Shown one piece after another: positions 15,590 to 22,373 of a stretch of 24,444 nt of DNA. The stretch lies in IMG/VR virus record IMGVR_UViG_3300014868_000009, positions 1-24,444 of that record, one strand, 5' to 3'. Position 1 is the stretch's first letter, and each line of letters begins with the position of its first letter. The position numbers and the translations under genes were made by a program. Source of the DNA: a virus. Under the pieces are notes generated by a model that had not been told where the DNA came from, ran no database searches, and was given only the letters and a program-made list of their open reading frames with translations.

Positions 15590-17115
15590 TGCACCGCCCG
15601 CAAACGCTCGCGCTCGTGGCCGACCTGGCGTGGCGCCCGCTCTTCGAGGCGGCGCGGCCGATCGTGCCGCCGCCGCGCGTGCACAAGTTCATCGACTGTG
15701 ATGGCGGGAGCGATACGACCGGGACCGGGACGTACGCGAATCCCTGGAAGACGCCCTACACGTGGACGATGCAGGCGCGGCCCGGCGAGTACTGGCACTT
15801 GAAAGGGACCGCCACGCCGGATAACGCCTCGATTCTGCCGCTGGCCGACGGCACCGCGCACGACTGGATCACCTTCGGCGATTGGGACGGGGCGCCGCTG
15901 CTGCTGCCGGGCCCGACGGGCCCGCAGCCGGTCGTCACGCTCGACGGCCGGACGCACATCTGCATCGAGCGGCTCACCATTGACGCCCGCAACAGCACGA
16001 CGATGGACGGCGGCTGCATCCGGGGCAATGGCGGCTGCGCGCACGTCGTCGTCAGGCGCAATCACGTGCAGGTCCATGCCGGCGGCTACGGCGCGCAGTT
16101 CTTCGGCAACCCGTCGACGATTTGGGTTGAGGACAACGATCTAACGGCGGGCGATGACGTGGCCTACGCCAACAGCGGCGACGGGATCAGCTTTGGCGGC
16201 GTGGGCGTGGCCCGCGGCTGCTGGGCGTACCGGAACCGGATCACCGACTTTGGCCACATGGGGATCCAAGCGCTGACGCAGGTGGTCGACCAACACAACA
16301 GCGGCATCTACAGCGGCTTCAACCGCGTGAGCTCGACGCTGGCCGGCGGCATTGCCTACCTCCGTACCGACGATTCGCTCGTCGTCGGCAACCTCATCGA
16401 CGGTATCGCCACGAATGACGCGAGCCAGAGCAATTCCAAGGAAGGGATCATCGTCAACGGCGCTAGGAACGGCTACTACCTGAACCGGATCCGCGACGTC
16501 CACGGGCCGGCCATCCTGCTGCTGATGAATTCCTTTGGCGGCATCGGCCAGAGCTGCGTCGAGAACGACATTGCCGGGAACGCCTGCTATGGCGGCGATA
16601 CCTTCCCGCTGGCGGTCACGCTGCGCACCGCCACGCCCGACCTGCACGGGGTGCTGACGATGGCCGGCAACCGCTACCGCGGGAACGTCCACGCGCGCAA
16701 CATGCGGAACGGCACGGGCGGGTTTTACGAGGGCTGCATCTGGCAAATCTGGGTCACGCTGGGCGCGAGTGGGTATCTCCTCAGCCCGGAGGAGTTCGCG
16801 CGCTGGTGTCCCGGCGGCGTGGCGAACGTGGCGGGCCGGCGGCTGGCCGGGCTGACGCTGACGGACAATCTGTTTGACCCGACGGGGACGAGCCCCACGG
16901 CGGGCTTCCTGATGTTCACGGCCAGCGATGCCACGCAGGCCAATGTCAATACGACGTACCCGGCATCCGCCGACGCGGCGGCGCAATTCGGCGCGGCCGT
17001 GGTCCGTGGCAACGTGGAGGCGGATGCCGGGTTCAGCGAAGAGGATCCGACGGACGCCCGGTGGCTCACCCGGCGGGCTGAGGCTGAGGCGATTGCCGTC
17101 GTGGTGGCTGGCTAG
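15589..17115 (+). CDS. Tail spike-like protein with right-handed beta-helix
   Basis: The 508-aa protein contains an N-terminal VHKFIDCDGGSDTTGTGTYANPWKT segment, typical of extracellular parallel beta-helix proteins. Repeating turns with buried Asn and Gly follow from about residue 120 to 360, such as HVVVRRNHV, TIWVEDNDLTAG, CWAYRNRITDFG, LVVGNLIDGI and YLNRIRDVHG. This fold is typical of pectate-lyase-like and phage tailspike depolymerases that cut host surface polysaccharide. No catalytic residues can be assigned by eye. I chose the ATG at 15589 (TAATG overlap) over an upstream frame opening at 15496. It is the last gene before the control region. Confidence 0.8.
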   Translation: MHRPQTLALVADLAWRPLFEAARPIVPPPRVHKFIDCDGGSDTTGTGTYANPWKTPYTWTMQARPGEYWHLKGTATPDNASILPLADGTAHDWITFGDWDGAPLLLPGPTGPQPVVTLDGRTHICIERLTIDARNSTTMDGGCIRGNGGCAHVVVRRNHVQVHAGGYGAQFFGNPSTIWVEDNDLTAGDDVAYANSGDGISFGGVGVARGCWAYRNRITDFGHMGIQALTQVVDQHNSGIYSGFNRVSSTLAGGIAYLRTDDSLVVGNLIDGIATNDASQSNSKEGIIVNGARNGYYLNRIRDVHGPAILLLMNSFGGIGQSCVENDIAGNACYGGDTFPLAVTLRTATPDLHGVLTMAGNRYRGNVHARNMRNGTGGFYEGCIWQIWVTLGASGYLLSPEEFARWCPGGVANVAGRRLAGLTLTDNLFDPTGTSPTAGFLMFTASDATQANVNTTYPASADAAAQFGAAVVRGNVEADAGFSEEDPTDARWLTRRAEAEAIAVVVAG

Positions 17116-17194
17116 CTCGGCCGCGCCAGTGGCGGCAGGAGCATTTGGCAAGGCGGCTGGCAGCTAACGTCGCGGGCTGGGGCGTGCGCTGTAG

Positions 17195-17214
17195 GGGCGC
17201 CAGCGTAGGCGCCC
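17195..17214 (+). terminator. Possible weak terminator hairpin
   Basis: GGGCGCC (17195-17201) pairs perfectly with GGCGCCC (17208-17214) around a six-base loop. There is no U-tract afterwards, so an intrinsic terminator is uncertain; it may instead be an operator or an RNA-processing hairpin. Confidence 0.3.
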
Positions 17215-17295
17215 GGCGGGGCCGTGCTGGCCGAGTGCCCTCGTTCCCGTCGCCCGTGACCCGCGAGGCGCCCTTCAACATAATCGCCGTTATCG

Positions 17296-17309
17296 GCCGC
17301 GTACGCGGC
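17296..17309. promoter_or_regulatory. 14-base perfect palindrome, candidate operator
   Basis: GCCGCGTACGCGGC equals its own reverse complement. It lies 54 bases upstream of the -35 box of the promoter, a typical place for a repressor or activator site. Which protein would bind is unknown; the HTH protein encoded just downstream is an obvious candidate. Confidence 0.4.
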
Positions 17310-17362
17310 GGGCTGGCTCGGTGAAGCTTCGTGAGACACTACTGACACACGCAACTTAGCTC

Positions 17363-17390
17363 TTGACGATATGCAGCACAATTCTATACT
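17363..17390 (+). promoter_or_regulatory. Sigma70-like promoter of the early-type operon
   Basis: TTGACG (-35, 17363-17368) and TATACT (-10, 17385-17390) are separated by 16 bases. The expected transcription start is near 17396-17398, only two to four bases before the ATG at 17400, and there is no ribosome site upstream of that ATG. The first message would therefore be leaderless or nearly so. Confidence 0.7.
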
Positions 17391-17399
17391 CTCCGCAGC

Positions 17400-17660
17400 A
17401 TGTCCACGGAGTCTGATAACACACATATTGTTGAGCCGGCCTCCGGCCGCGGCCCCGCGGTCCGGCGCCCGACCCTGCCACAAGACCCCCTCTTCCTGAC
17501 GGTCCCGGAAGCCGCCGCGCTCGTGAATGTCTGCACGTCCACGGGATGGTCCTACGTCCGGCAGGGCATCTGGCCCAGCGTGAAGATGGGCCGCACGGTG
17601 CGGATTCCCATGGCGGCCTTCCGGGCGTACATCGAGGCCCGGACGACGGGCGGGCGATGA
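17400..17660 (+). CDS. Excisionase-like helix-turn-helix DNA-binding protein
   Basis: The 86-aa protein has a polar N-terminus (1-28) and then a MerR/excisionase-type winged helix at about 31-81. LFLTVPEAAALVNVC forms the first helix region, GWSYVRQGIWPSVKMGRTVRIP carries the recognition helix and wing, and MAAFRAYIEAR the closing helix. As first gene after the promoter it is probably the operon's regulator. The fold is also used by excisionases and small phage activators; without an integrase nearby an excision role is not supported. Confidence 0.82.
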   Translation: MSTESDNTHIVEPASGRGPAVRRPTLPQDPLFLTVPEAAALVNVCTSTGWSYVRQGIWPSVKMGRTVRIPMAAFRAYIEARTTGGR

Positions 17661-17875
17661 CGCCCGCGCACATCACGGCGCTGTGTCAGCCGGAACGGAT
17701 TGAGGTCTACATCGGGCTGGGACTTGCGGCGCTCGTCGGCTATGGCGTGGGCGCGCTGTGGCCGTGGTTCAAGCGCGAGCTGTCTGAGGAAAACACGCTC
17801 CAGTGGTACGGCCGGGACCAGGAAACCGGCGCCGAGGTGCGCCGGCGCTTATTTGGAGGAAAGGACGTCACATGA
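17657..17875 (+). CDS. Small single-pass membrane protein, unknown function
   Basis: The 72-aa protein starts with ATGA overlapping the HTH gene. Residues about 17-37 form one membrane helix (VYIGLGLAALVGYGVGALW). The remainder is charged, with the ELSEENTLQWYGRDQETGAEVRRRL tail probably cytoplasmic. No family recognised. It ends in an ATGA overlap with the next gene. Confidence 0.65.
   Translation: MTPAHITALCQPERIEVYIGLGLAALVGYGVGALWPWFKRELSEENTLQWYGRDQETGAEVRRRLFGGKDVT
17855..17865 (+). promoter_or_regulatory. Shine-Dalgarno region deciding the start of the 189-aa protein
   Basis: GGAGGAAAGGA precedes the ATG at 17872 by six bases. This supports that start over an in-frame upstream ATG at 17803, which would run over the membrane protein gene. 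Confidence 0.65.
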
Positions 17876-18441
17876 CCACACGCGTCACGATCAATCGGGC
17901 GGCGAAGCCCGCGCCGCCGTGGGCCGTCGCATTGGCGAAGCTCACGCAACTGGAAGCCACCGTTTCGGAAGGCACACGGAAGTCATTGGAGGCTCGCTGG
18001 CGTTTCGGGCGTGAGCTTGCGAGCCGTCGCGTGGACTACAAGGGCAAGCACGTAATCCCGGCGGATCTCAAAACACTCGTCATGGAGCAATGCCGGGTGA
18101 GTAATTCGGAGCTTCAAAAGCGGGTGAAATTCGCAGAGCGATATCCGACGAAAGAGCTAATGTGTAACGCCGTTACACATTATCCATCCTGGCATCAACT
18201 GACGAAGGAAGGTTTGAACGACAAGTCGAAGGCCAAGCCGAAGGCGAAAGCAGTAAAAGTGCGTACCGATCCGAAATGGATCGTCGCCAAGTTAAAGCAG
18301 CAGCTCGTCACGGCTTTTACGCATCACGCCACGCTGACCCGTAATCAAGTCGCAGATTTAGAAGACCTGCACGCCACGTTGGCGGCCATCCTCGCGCGGC
18401 TCGATCAGAACGATGCGGAGAAAGCCGATCGCGCGTCATGA
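17872..18441 (+). CDS. Unknown 189-aa basic protein partnered with GHKL ATPase
   Basis: No family recognised with confidence. Residues about 30-115 read as a helical domain: WRFGRELASRRVDYKGKHVIP, then MEQCRVSNSELQKRVKFAERYPTKELMCNAVTHYPSW. This pattern of small HTH-like step followed by an aligned Tyr-Pro and Ser-Trp is seen in several poorly described phage and plasmid proteins. Residues about 120-140 are a Lys/Ala-rich linker, and the C-terminus is a helix probably forming a coiled coil. A DNA-binding adaptor is plausible. The gene is lower in G+C than its neighbours: bases 18121-18180 are 29/60 G+C, against 46/60 for 20341-20400. It contains a 25-base inverted repeat. ATGA couples it to the ATPase gene downstream. 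Confidence 0.7.
   Translation: MTTRVTINRAAKPAPPWAVALAKLTQLEATVSEGTRKSLEARWRFGRELASRRVDYKGKHVIPADLKTLVMEQCRVSNSELQKRVKFAERYPTKELMCNAVTHYPSWHQLTKEGLNDKSKAKPKAKAVKVRTDPKWIVAKLKQQLVTAFTHHATLTRNQVADLEDLHATLAAILARLDQNDAEKADRAS
18158..18182. repeat. 25-base perfect inverted repeat inside the 189-aa gene
   Basis: Arm TAATGTGTAACG (18158-18169), one central C, and its exact reverse complement CGTTACACATTA (18171-18182). It encodes residues near LMCNAVTHY. It can act as a dimeric repressor site in DNA or as a strong 12-pair RNA stem, though the one-base spacer makes a hairpin strained, favouring a DNA site. Confidence 0.8.
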
Positions 18442-19895
18442 GAGCGCAACCAACGGCTCGTATCCTGCTCACCATTCGCAATCGGTCCTGGACGGCGCAT
18501 CAGGCGTTAGCCGAGCTGGTTGACAATGCCTTCGGCGAAAAGCGTGGTCGGGCCTCTCACGTGCGGATCGCGTGGTCTCCGAAATGCCGGATGCTGACCA
18601 TCCTTGATGATGGGCAAGGCATGACCGATGTGCTCGATCTGTTTACGCTCGGCCAAGGGACGGAGAGCGGTGGGCAGGATATTGGACTCTACGGTGTGGG
18701 CGGATCGGAAGCGTTGTTGTGGTTGGCGGATTACGCCGAGGTCACGACACTCCGTGAAGGGCGTGTGTCACGCGGGAAAGCGGACTGGGCGAAGTGCATC
18801 GAGCGGCAGCAATTCCCGGACATCAATAATCGCTGGCGTGACGCGACGGTGGCGACCTGCCCGACAGACCTTTTGGAACTCGGACACGGGACGGGAATTG
18901 CCTTGCGCCTTCGCCCGCGTCTGCAAATCCATTCAGAGTTAATTCAAGAAAAGCTCTCACGCTTATTTGCCGTCGCGTTGCGGACGAATCGTCACATCAC
19001 GTGGACGACGCTTGAGCCGCACGTTGCGATGCAACATCTGCATGCGTGGACACCTGGTGAATTACAGGATGTCTGCAGCGGAACAGTGACGCTGGCGAAC
19101 GGCTTAGCGGCGACATTCACCGCGGGCCGCGTGGACGGACTCTCGATTGCGAATTCCAAACTGTCGGTGAATTACGTCTATCGCCAGATTAAGGAAACGA
19201 CGGCCGGTTTCGGCCGCCCGGTGCAAGGCGCGTGCGGGCATGTTGATTTGTCCGGCGAGTGGCTGCGCTACCTGACGACGACGAAGGACGACATTCAGGA
19301 GGACGGGCGAGAGTATGAGACGACGTTGATGGCGGAGATTGCGAAACAACTCAAGCCGTTAGTCGATCAACTCGCCGCAGCGAAACGCGCCAAAATCTTC
19401 AGCAATATCCGCATCAATCTTAAGCAGAAGCTGGAGCATGGATTCAAAGTGTTGGCGCCGCGGGGCCGGACGGGCGGATCCGGGTCTGAGCCTGGATCGG
19501 GCGGGGAGCCGCGGCCACGTCTTCCGCCGCGGCCACAGATTCATGCAGCTGTTGTGGACATCCTCGAAGTCGGCGATCAAGACGTGAACGGCGTCTTGTG
19601 CCGGGCAATCATGACGGAGACCGGGATTACGGCATTTGTCAACAAGGATCACGCGTTGATTGTAAAGGCGTTAGAGGCCGAACCTGTCAACCAAATGCTC
19701 TTGGAACAAGTCCTGATCGCGGCGTTGGCGAAGGAAATCATGGAGGCCGATGCGTTGGTCACGTTTGGCCTGCTCTCGCAACGGGATGCCGATGCGTTGT
19801 TCGAACATTACGACGGGAACACGTGGGATGTCTTTCTACATGTGATCCGTGTGCTTACCGACGGTATTGAATCGACGACGGAGGTCGCCCCATGA
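18438..19895 (+). CDS. GHKL ATPase, MORC/MutL-like
   Basis: The 485-aa protein has the Bergerat ATP-binding fold at residues about 1-200. The N box ALAELVDNAFG carries Glu26, Asp29 and Asn30. The G1 box is LDDGQGM (Asp57-Met62). The G2 box is GLYGVGGSEA at 83-92. A second lobe (about 200-340) ends near a TTTKDD motif whose Lys283 is placed like the phosphate-contacting lysine of GHKL enzymes. A Gly/Pro-rich linker (about 343-371) leads to a C-terminal helical domain of unknown function. Such ATPases clamp or remodel DNA or other proteins on ATP binding. Comparative genomics has linked prokaryotic MORC/MutL relatives to restriction-modification systems. The gene is lower in G+C than its surroundings and forms an ATGA-coupled pair with the 189-aa gene. 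Confidence 0.88.
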   Translation: MRAQPTARILLTIRNRSWTAHQALAELVDNAFGEKRGRASHVRIAWSPKCRMLTILDDGQGMTDVLDLFTLGQGTESGGQDIGLYGVGGSEALLWLADYAEVTTLREGRVSRGKADWAKCIERQQFPDINNRWRDATVATCPTDLLELGHGTGIALRLRPRLQIHSELIQEKLSRLFAVALRTNRHITWTTLEPHVAMQHLHAWTPGELQDVCSGTVTLANGLAATFTAGRVDGLSIANSKLSVNYVYRQIKETTAGFGRPVQGACGHVDLSGEWLRYLTTTKDDIQEDGREYETTLMAEIAKQLKPLVDQLAAAKRAKIFSNIRINLKQKLEHGFKVLAPRGRTGGSGSEPGSGGEPRPRLPPRPQIHAAVVDILEVGDQDVNGVLCRAIMTETGITAFVNKDHALIVKALEAEPVNQMLLEQVLIAALAKEIMEADALVTFGLLSQRDADALFEHYDGNTWDVFLHVIRVLTDGIESTTEVAP

Positions 19896-20638
19896 CGGAG
19901 ACCGATCTCATGACCATCGACGCGCAGACCGGCGAAGCGATCGCCACGCTGACGCTGCGCGAAGCCCCCTTCGAGACCTTAGCCGCGGCGCAGCAGGCGG
20001 CCGTCGCGCTGCAAGATGTGATTCGCCGCAAGAAGAATCCCGTCATGTTCGGCGGCGAACAGTATCTCGAATTCGAGGACTGGCAGACCGTCGGCCGGTT
20101 CTACGGCGTCACGTCCAAAGCCGTCAGCGTGGACCCGATCACGATCGGCGGCGTGCATGGCTTCAAAGCGGTCGCCGTGGCGCAGCTCGTGGACGGCCGC
20201 GCGATCAGCCGCGCCGAGTCGCTGTGCATGAGCGACGAAGCCAACTGGGCACACAAGCCGCTGTATCAGCTCGCCAGCATGGCGCAGACGCGGGCGTGCG
20301 CGAAGTCGCTGCGGAACGTGCTGGCGTGGGTCGTGGTCTTAGCCGGCTACCGTGCCACGCCGGCGGAGGAGCTGCAGGGGACGGCCGCCCCGTCGCGTAA
20401 GTCCCAGCCGGCCGTGCGGCCCGCGGCGCCGCTGCTGATCTCGAAGATGCAGCGGGACTATTTCGTCGAGCTGGTGGCGAAACACCCGGCGTGGTCCGAG
20501 GCGGAAGTCAAAGCCCTGCTGAAGCAGCACGACGTCCCGCACTCGTCGAAGATGCCGATCGCCAAGTTTGATCTGCTCTGTCAAGCCATCGAGGCCGGGC
20601 CGTCGGTCGCCCTGGCGGATGTCCTGCCGTCAGAGTAA
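19892..20638 (+). CDS. Conserved phage protein, possible Rad52-like DNA annealing protein
   Basis: The 248-aa protein has a conserved core at about 40-160. QYLEFEDWQTVGRFYGV is followed by a beta hairpin (GFKAVAVAQLVDGRAISRAES), then SDEANWAHKPLYQLASMAQTRACAKSLRNVLAWVVVLAGY. This pattern recurs in phage proteins at this place in early operons. Residues about 160-182 are a Pro/Ala/Arg-rich linker, and about 183-235 a small helical C-terminal domain. A beta-hairpin core of this type plus position beside replication genes suggest a single-strand annealing (recombination) role, but I could not confirm any known family. Start is an ATGA overlap with the ATPase gene. Confidence 0.55.
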   Translation: MTETDLMTIDAQTGEAIATLTLREAPFETLAAAQQAAVALQDVIRRKKNPVMFGGEQYLEFEDWQTVGRFYGVTSKAVSVDPITIGGVHGFKAVAVAQLVDGRAISRAESLCMSDEANWAHKPLYQLASMAQTRACAKSLRNVLAWVVVLAGYRATPAEELQGTAAPSRKSQPAVRPAAPLLISKMQRDYFVELVAKHPAWSEAEVKALLKQHDVPHSSKMPIAKFDLLCQAIEAGPSVALADVLPSE

Positions 20639-20649
20639 GAGGCGCGCGT

Positions 20650-21303
20650 ATGGCTCGACCTGGGCTCTTCTCCCATCGGAAGTTCCGCCAACTCGCCCGC
20701 GCGTTGAATGACGAGGCGCTGGCGGTCGGCACGCTGGAATGCCTCTGGTACGTCGCGGGCGAGACGTGCGACCCGCGGATCGGCGATGACCGCGACGTGG
20801 AGATTGCGGCGCGCTGGAAAGGAGCGCCCGGCGTGCTGGTGCCGGCGCTGGTGGCCGCCGGCTTCCTGGACCGTGACGCCGAGTCGTACGTCGTGCACCA
20901 CTTCTGGGACCATGCGCCGGCCTACGTGCTGAAGCGCCGGGTGCGCGAAGCCCAGCGCCGCACCGCCAGCCACCGGAACGGAACAGAAGTGGCTGAGGTG
21001 TTCGGCCGTACGTCCAGACACACGGACGACCACTCGTCCGGCCGAACAGCCGGACAAACGGCCGCCGTTAGGGCAGACGTACGGACAACAGCAGATCAGA
21101 GCAGTTCAGAGCAGAACAGAGCAGAAGATCAAGAGCCTCCGTACGCACGTGATCAACCGGCCTCCCCCCCTGTGCGGTCAGGGCACAAACCCAAACACCA
21201 GCCCAGAACCACGGGCGCGTGGAAGTGTCCGCACATCCCGATGTGCGCCAGTTACACGGCCTGCATCGATCGCACCCTGGACGACGCCAATGCACGCAGC
21301 TAG
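20650..21303 (+). CDS. Replication-type protein with N-terminal helical domain and Cys/His tail
   Basis: The 217-aa protein begins MARPGLFSHRKFRQLARALN and continues with AVGTLECLWYVAGE, GVLVPALVAAGFLDRDAE and VVHHFWDHAPAYVLKRR. This N-terminal domain is typical of phage proteins in the replication position that resemble replisome-organiser winged helices. Residues about 115-190 are a low-complexity linker whose DNA holds iteron-like repeats and a hairpin. Cys193, His195, Cys199 and Cys205 may bind zinc. A ribosome site, AAGAGG, lies seven bases before the ATG. Function as initiator or helicase-loader is inferred, not shown. Confidence 0.6.
   Translation: MARPGLFSHRKFRQLARALNDEALAVGTLECLWYVAGETCDPRIGDDRDVEIAARWKGAPGVLVPALVAAGFLDRDAESYVVHHFWDHAPAYVLKRRVREAQRRTASHRNGTEVAEVFGRTSRHTDDHSSGRTAGQTAAVRADVRTTADQSSSEQNRAEDQEPPYARDQPASPPVRSGHKPKHQPRTTGAWKCPHIPMCASYTACIDRTLDDANARS
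21006..21130. repeat. Iteron-like repeats and hairpin, candidate replication origin
   Basis: Four 10-base units start at 21091, 21101, 21111 and 21121. The first three match GCAGNNCAGA exactly; the fourth is partial. Upstream are a 7-pair hairpin (GTCCGGC at 21036-21042 with GCCGGAC at 21049-21055) and a pair of inverted 9-mers (CCGTACGTC at 21006-21014; GACGTACGG at 21076-21084). All lie in the linker of the replication-type gene, the arrangement of lambda's origin within gene O. Confidence 0.45.
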
Positions 21304-21700
21304 CCCGCGCCCGCCGCGCCCGCCGCTCGAAGTGGAAAAGCACATCCAGGCGGCGATCGTCCGGCTGCTGCGGACGCTGGGCTTTGCCGTCTGGACGACG
21401 GGCACGACGCGCCGGCGCGGCGACTACCAGGGCACGTGCATGACGCCGGGCCTGCCGGACGTGTTCGCCTTCGGGCGCGGCCGGCTGCTGTGCGTCGAGG
21501 TGAAACGCCGCGGGGCGCCGCTGCGGCCGGGGCAAGCGGCGTTCCGGGAGGCGTGCCAGGGCGCCGGCGTGGCGCATGTCGTGGGCGACACCGACGCGGT
21601 GGTGGATTGGTTGGTGAAGACCGGCGCGGTGCAGCCGTGGCTGTCGCGGCGGCGCGATGCGTTCGTGGACGCCGTGCCCGAGGAAGGCGAGACCGACTGA
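21290..21700 (+). CDS. VRR-NUC domain nuclease
   Basis: The 136-aa protein has the small PD-(D/E)XK nuclease of VRR-NUC type: an N-terminal helix with Glu15 (LEVEKHIQAAIVRLLR), GLPDVFAF with Asp57, LCVEVKR with Glu70 and Lys72, and GQAAFREAC with Gln82. Phage VRR-NUC proteins resolve branched DNA such as Holliday junctions during replication or packaging. The start at 21290 overlaps the preceding gene by 14 bases; an earlier in-frame ATG at 21149 would run far into it. Confidence 0.87.
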   Translation: MHAASPRPPRPPLEVEKHIQAAIVRLLRTLGFAVWTTGTTRRRGDYQGTCMTPGLPDVFAFGRGRLLCVEVKRRGAPLRPGQAAFREACQGAGVAHVVGDTDAVVDWLVKTGAVQPWLSRRRDAFVDAVPEEGETD

Positions 21701-21990
21701 TGCAGCGCACCTACCAGGGCCGCGCCGTGCGGCTGACGATCGACGCCAACGGCCATCTCTGGCTCGACTACGGCGAGGGCGAAGTCTCGTCCGTCCCGTT
21801 CGTCTACCACGCCGGGACGCACGCCATCGTGCTGCCCTTGTCGGCCGTGCACGATCTCGGGCCGGAAGCCTACGGCCGCTTCGTGCTCGACGCCGCCGAC
21901 CAGGGCATCGCCGTGCAGCCCGCGGTGTCCGCCGTGGGCCGCGCCGAGTGGCACATCGAAGCGCACGAGCAGGAGCGGCGCGATGATTGA
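21700..21990 (+). CDS. Unknown 96-aa phage protein
   Basis: Starts at TGATG after the nuclease. Likely mixed alpha-beta: TYQGRAVRLTIDANGHLWLDYGEGE is a beta-rich start and FVYHAGTHAIVLPLS another strand pair; the end is charged. No family recognised. It overlaps the next gene by eight bases and is part of the early-type operon. Confidence 0.6.
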   Translation: MQRTYQGRAVRLTIDANGHLWLDYGEGEVSSVPFVYHAGTHAIVLPLSAVHDLGPEAYGRFVLDAADQGIAVQPAVSAVGRAEWHIEAHEQERRDD

Positions 21991-22192
21991 GCCGCGGCCA
22001 CCGTATCCGCATGCCCCACATCCGGGGTATCAGGCCTTGTCCACGACCGCCCTGCTGGACTTACGCCTAGCGTTTATCCAAGTCGCGTATGCGCCCGGTG
22101 CGCGGCCGATCGTGGTGGACCAGTACTGCTGGAATCAAATCGAAACAATTGATGCGCTGCTGCGCGAACGCGCGAACGCCCCCCATGGCTGA
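21983..22192 (+). CDS. Unknown 69-aa phage protein
   Basis: The N-terminus is Pro/His-rich (EPRPPYPHAPHPGY). Two helices follow (TALLDLRLAFIQVAY and QIETIDALLRERAN). No family recognised. It is flanked by eight-base overlaps on both sides, which supports it as a real gene. Confidence 0.55.
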   Translation: MIEPRPPYPHAPHPGYQALSTTALLDLRLAFIQVAYAPGARPIVVDQYCWNQIETIDALLRERANAPHG

Positions 22193-22373
22193 CGACCTGC
22201 GGACCCAACGCCTTGACCTGCCGCGGTCGCTGCACGTCTCGTCCGCACATGCGCCGAAACCCGTGCGCCGCGTGGTGCCCCTCACCGAGCCGCCGCGCGT
22301 CGTCACGTATGATGGCCGCGAATTCGTGGTGATGTTCGATGGCGTAGACCACCACACCGTGCAGGACGCCTGA
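22185..22373 (+). CDS. Unknown 62-aa phage protein
   Basis: Starts at the ATG at 22185, overlapping the previous gene by eight bases; an upstream in-frame ATG at 22089 lies deep in that gene. The sequence has a basic/Pro-rich start and a C-terminal beta segment (PRVVTYDGREFVVMFDGVD). No family recognised. Its stop overlaps the methyltransferase start (TGATG). Confidence 0.55.
   Translation: MADDLRTQRLDLPRSLHVSSAHAPKPVRRVVPLTEPPRVVTYDGREFVVMFDGVDHHTVQDA

Larger units (their letters stand above)
17116..17399 (+). promoter_or_regulatory. Intergenic control region between structural and early-type operons
   Basis: I find no convincing gene here on either strand. It holds a GC-rich hairpin (17195-17214), a perfect 14-base palindrome (17296-17309) and a promoter (17363-17390). 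G+C falls towards the 3' end. It is the only break of more than 200 bases in the window, so it is the natural place for late-operon termination and early-operon control. Confidence 0.7.

Noticed and set aside
17066-17281. Antisense 71-codon frame at the spike gene end
   Set aside because: No ribosome site or family pattern, overlaps the spike gene, and would be the only minus-strand gene in the window.
17116-17399. tRNA or other structured RNA gene in the intergenic region
   Set aside because: I could not form a cloverleaf or find a T-loop-like sequence; only short hairpins and a promoter are visible.
17400-17660. Excisionase in the strict sense, implying lysogeny
   Set aside because: The fold fits, but no integrase or attachment site is visible, so only a general DNA-binding role is claimed.
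18518-18523. TTGACA as a -35 box in the ATPase gene
   Set aside because: No -10-like hexamer at 16-18 bases downstream; it encodes the conserved VDN residues of the N box.
21091-21130. Tandem repeats as a CRISPR array
   Set aside because: Units are 10 bases with no spacers, inside a coding gene; no cas genes are present.
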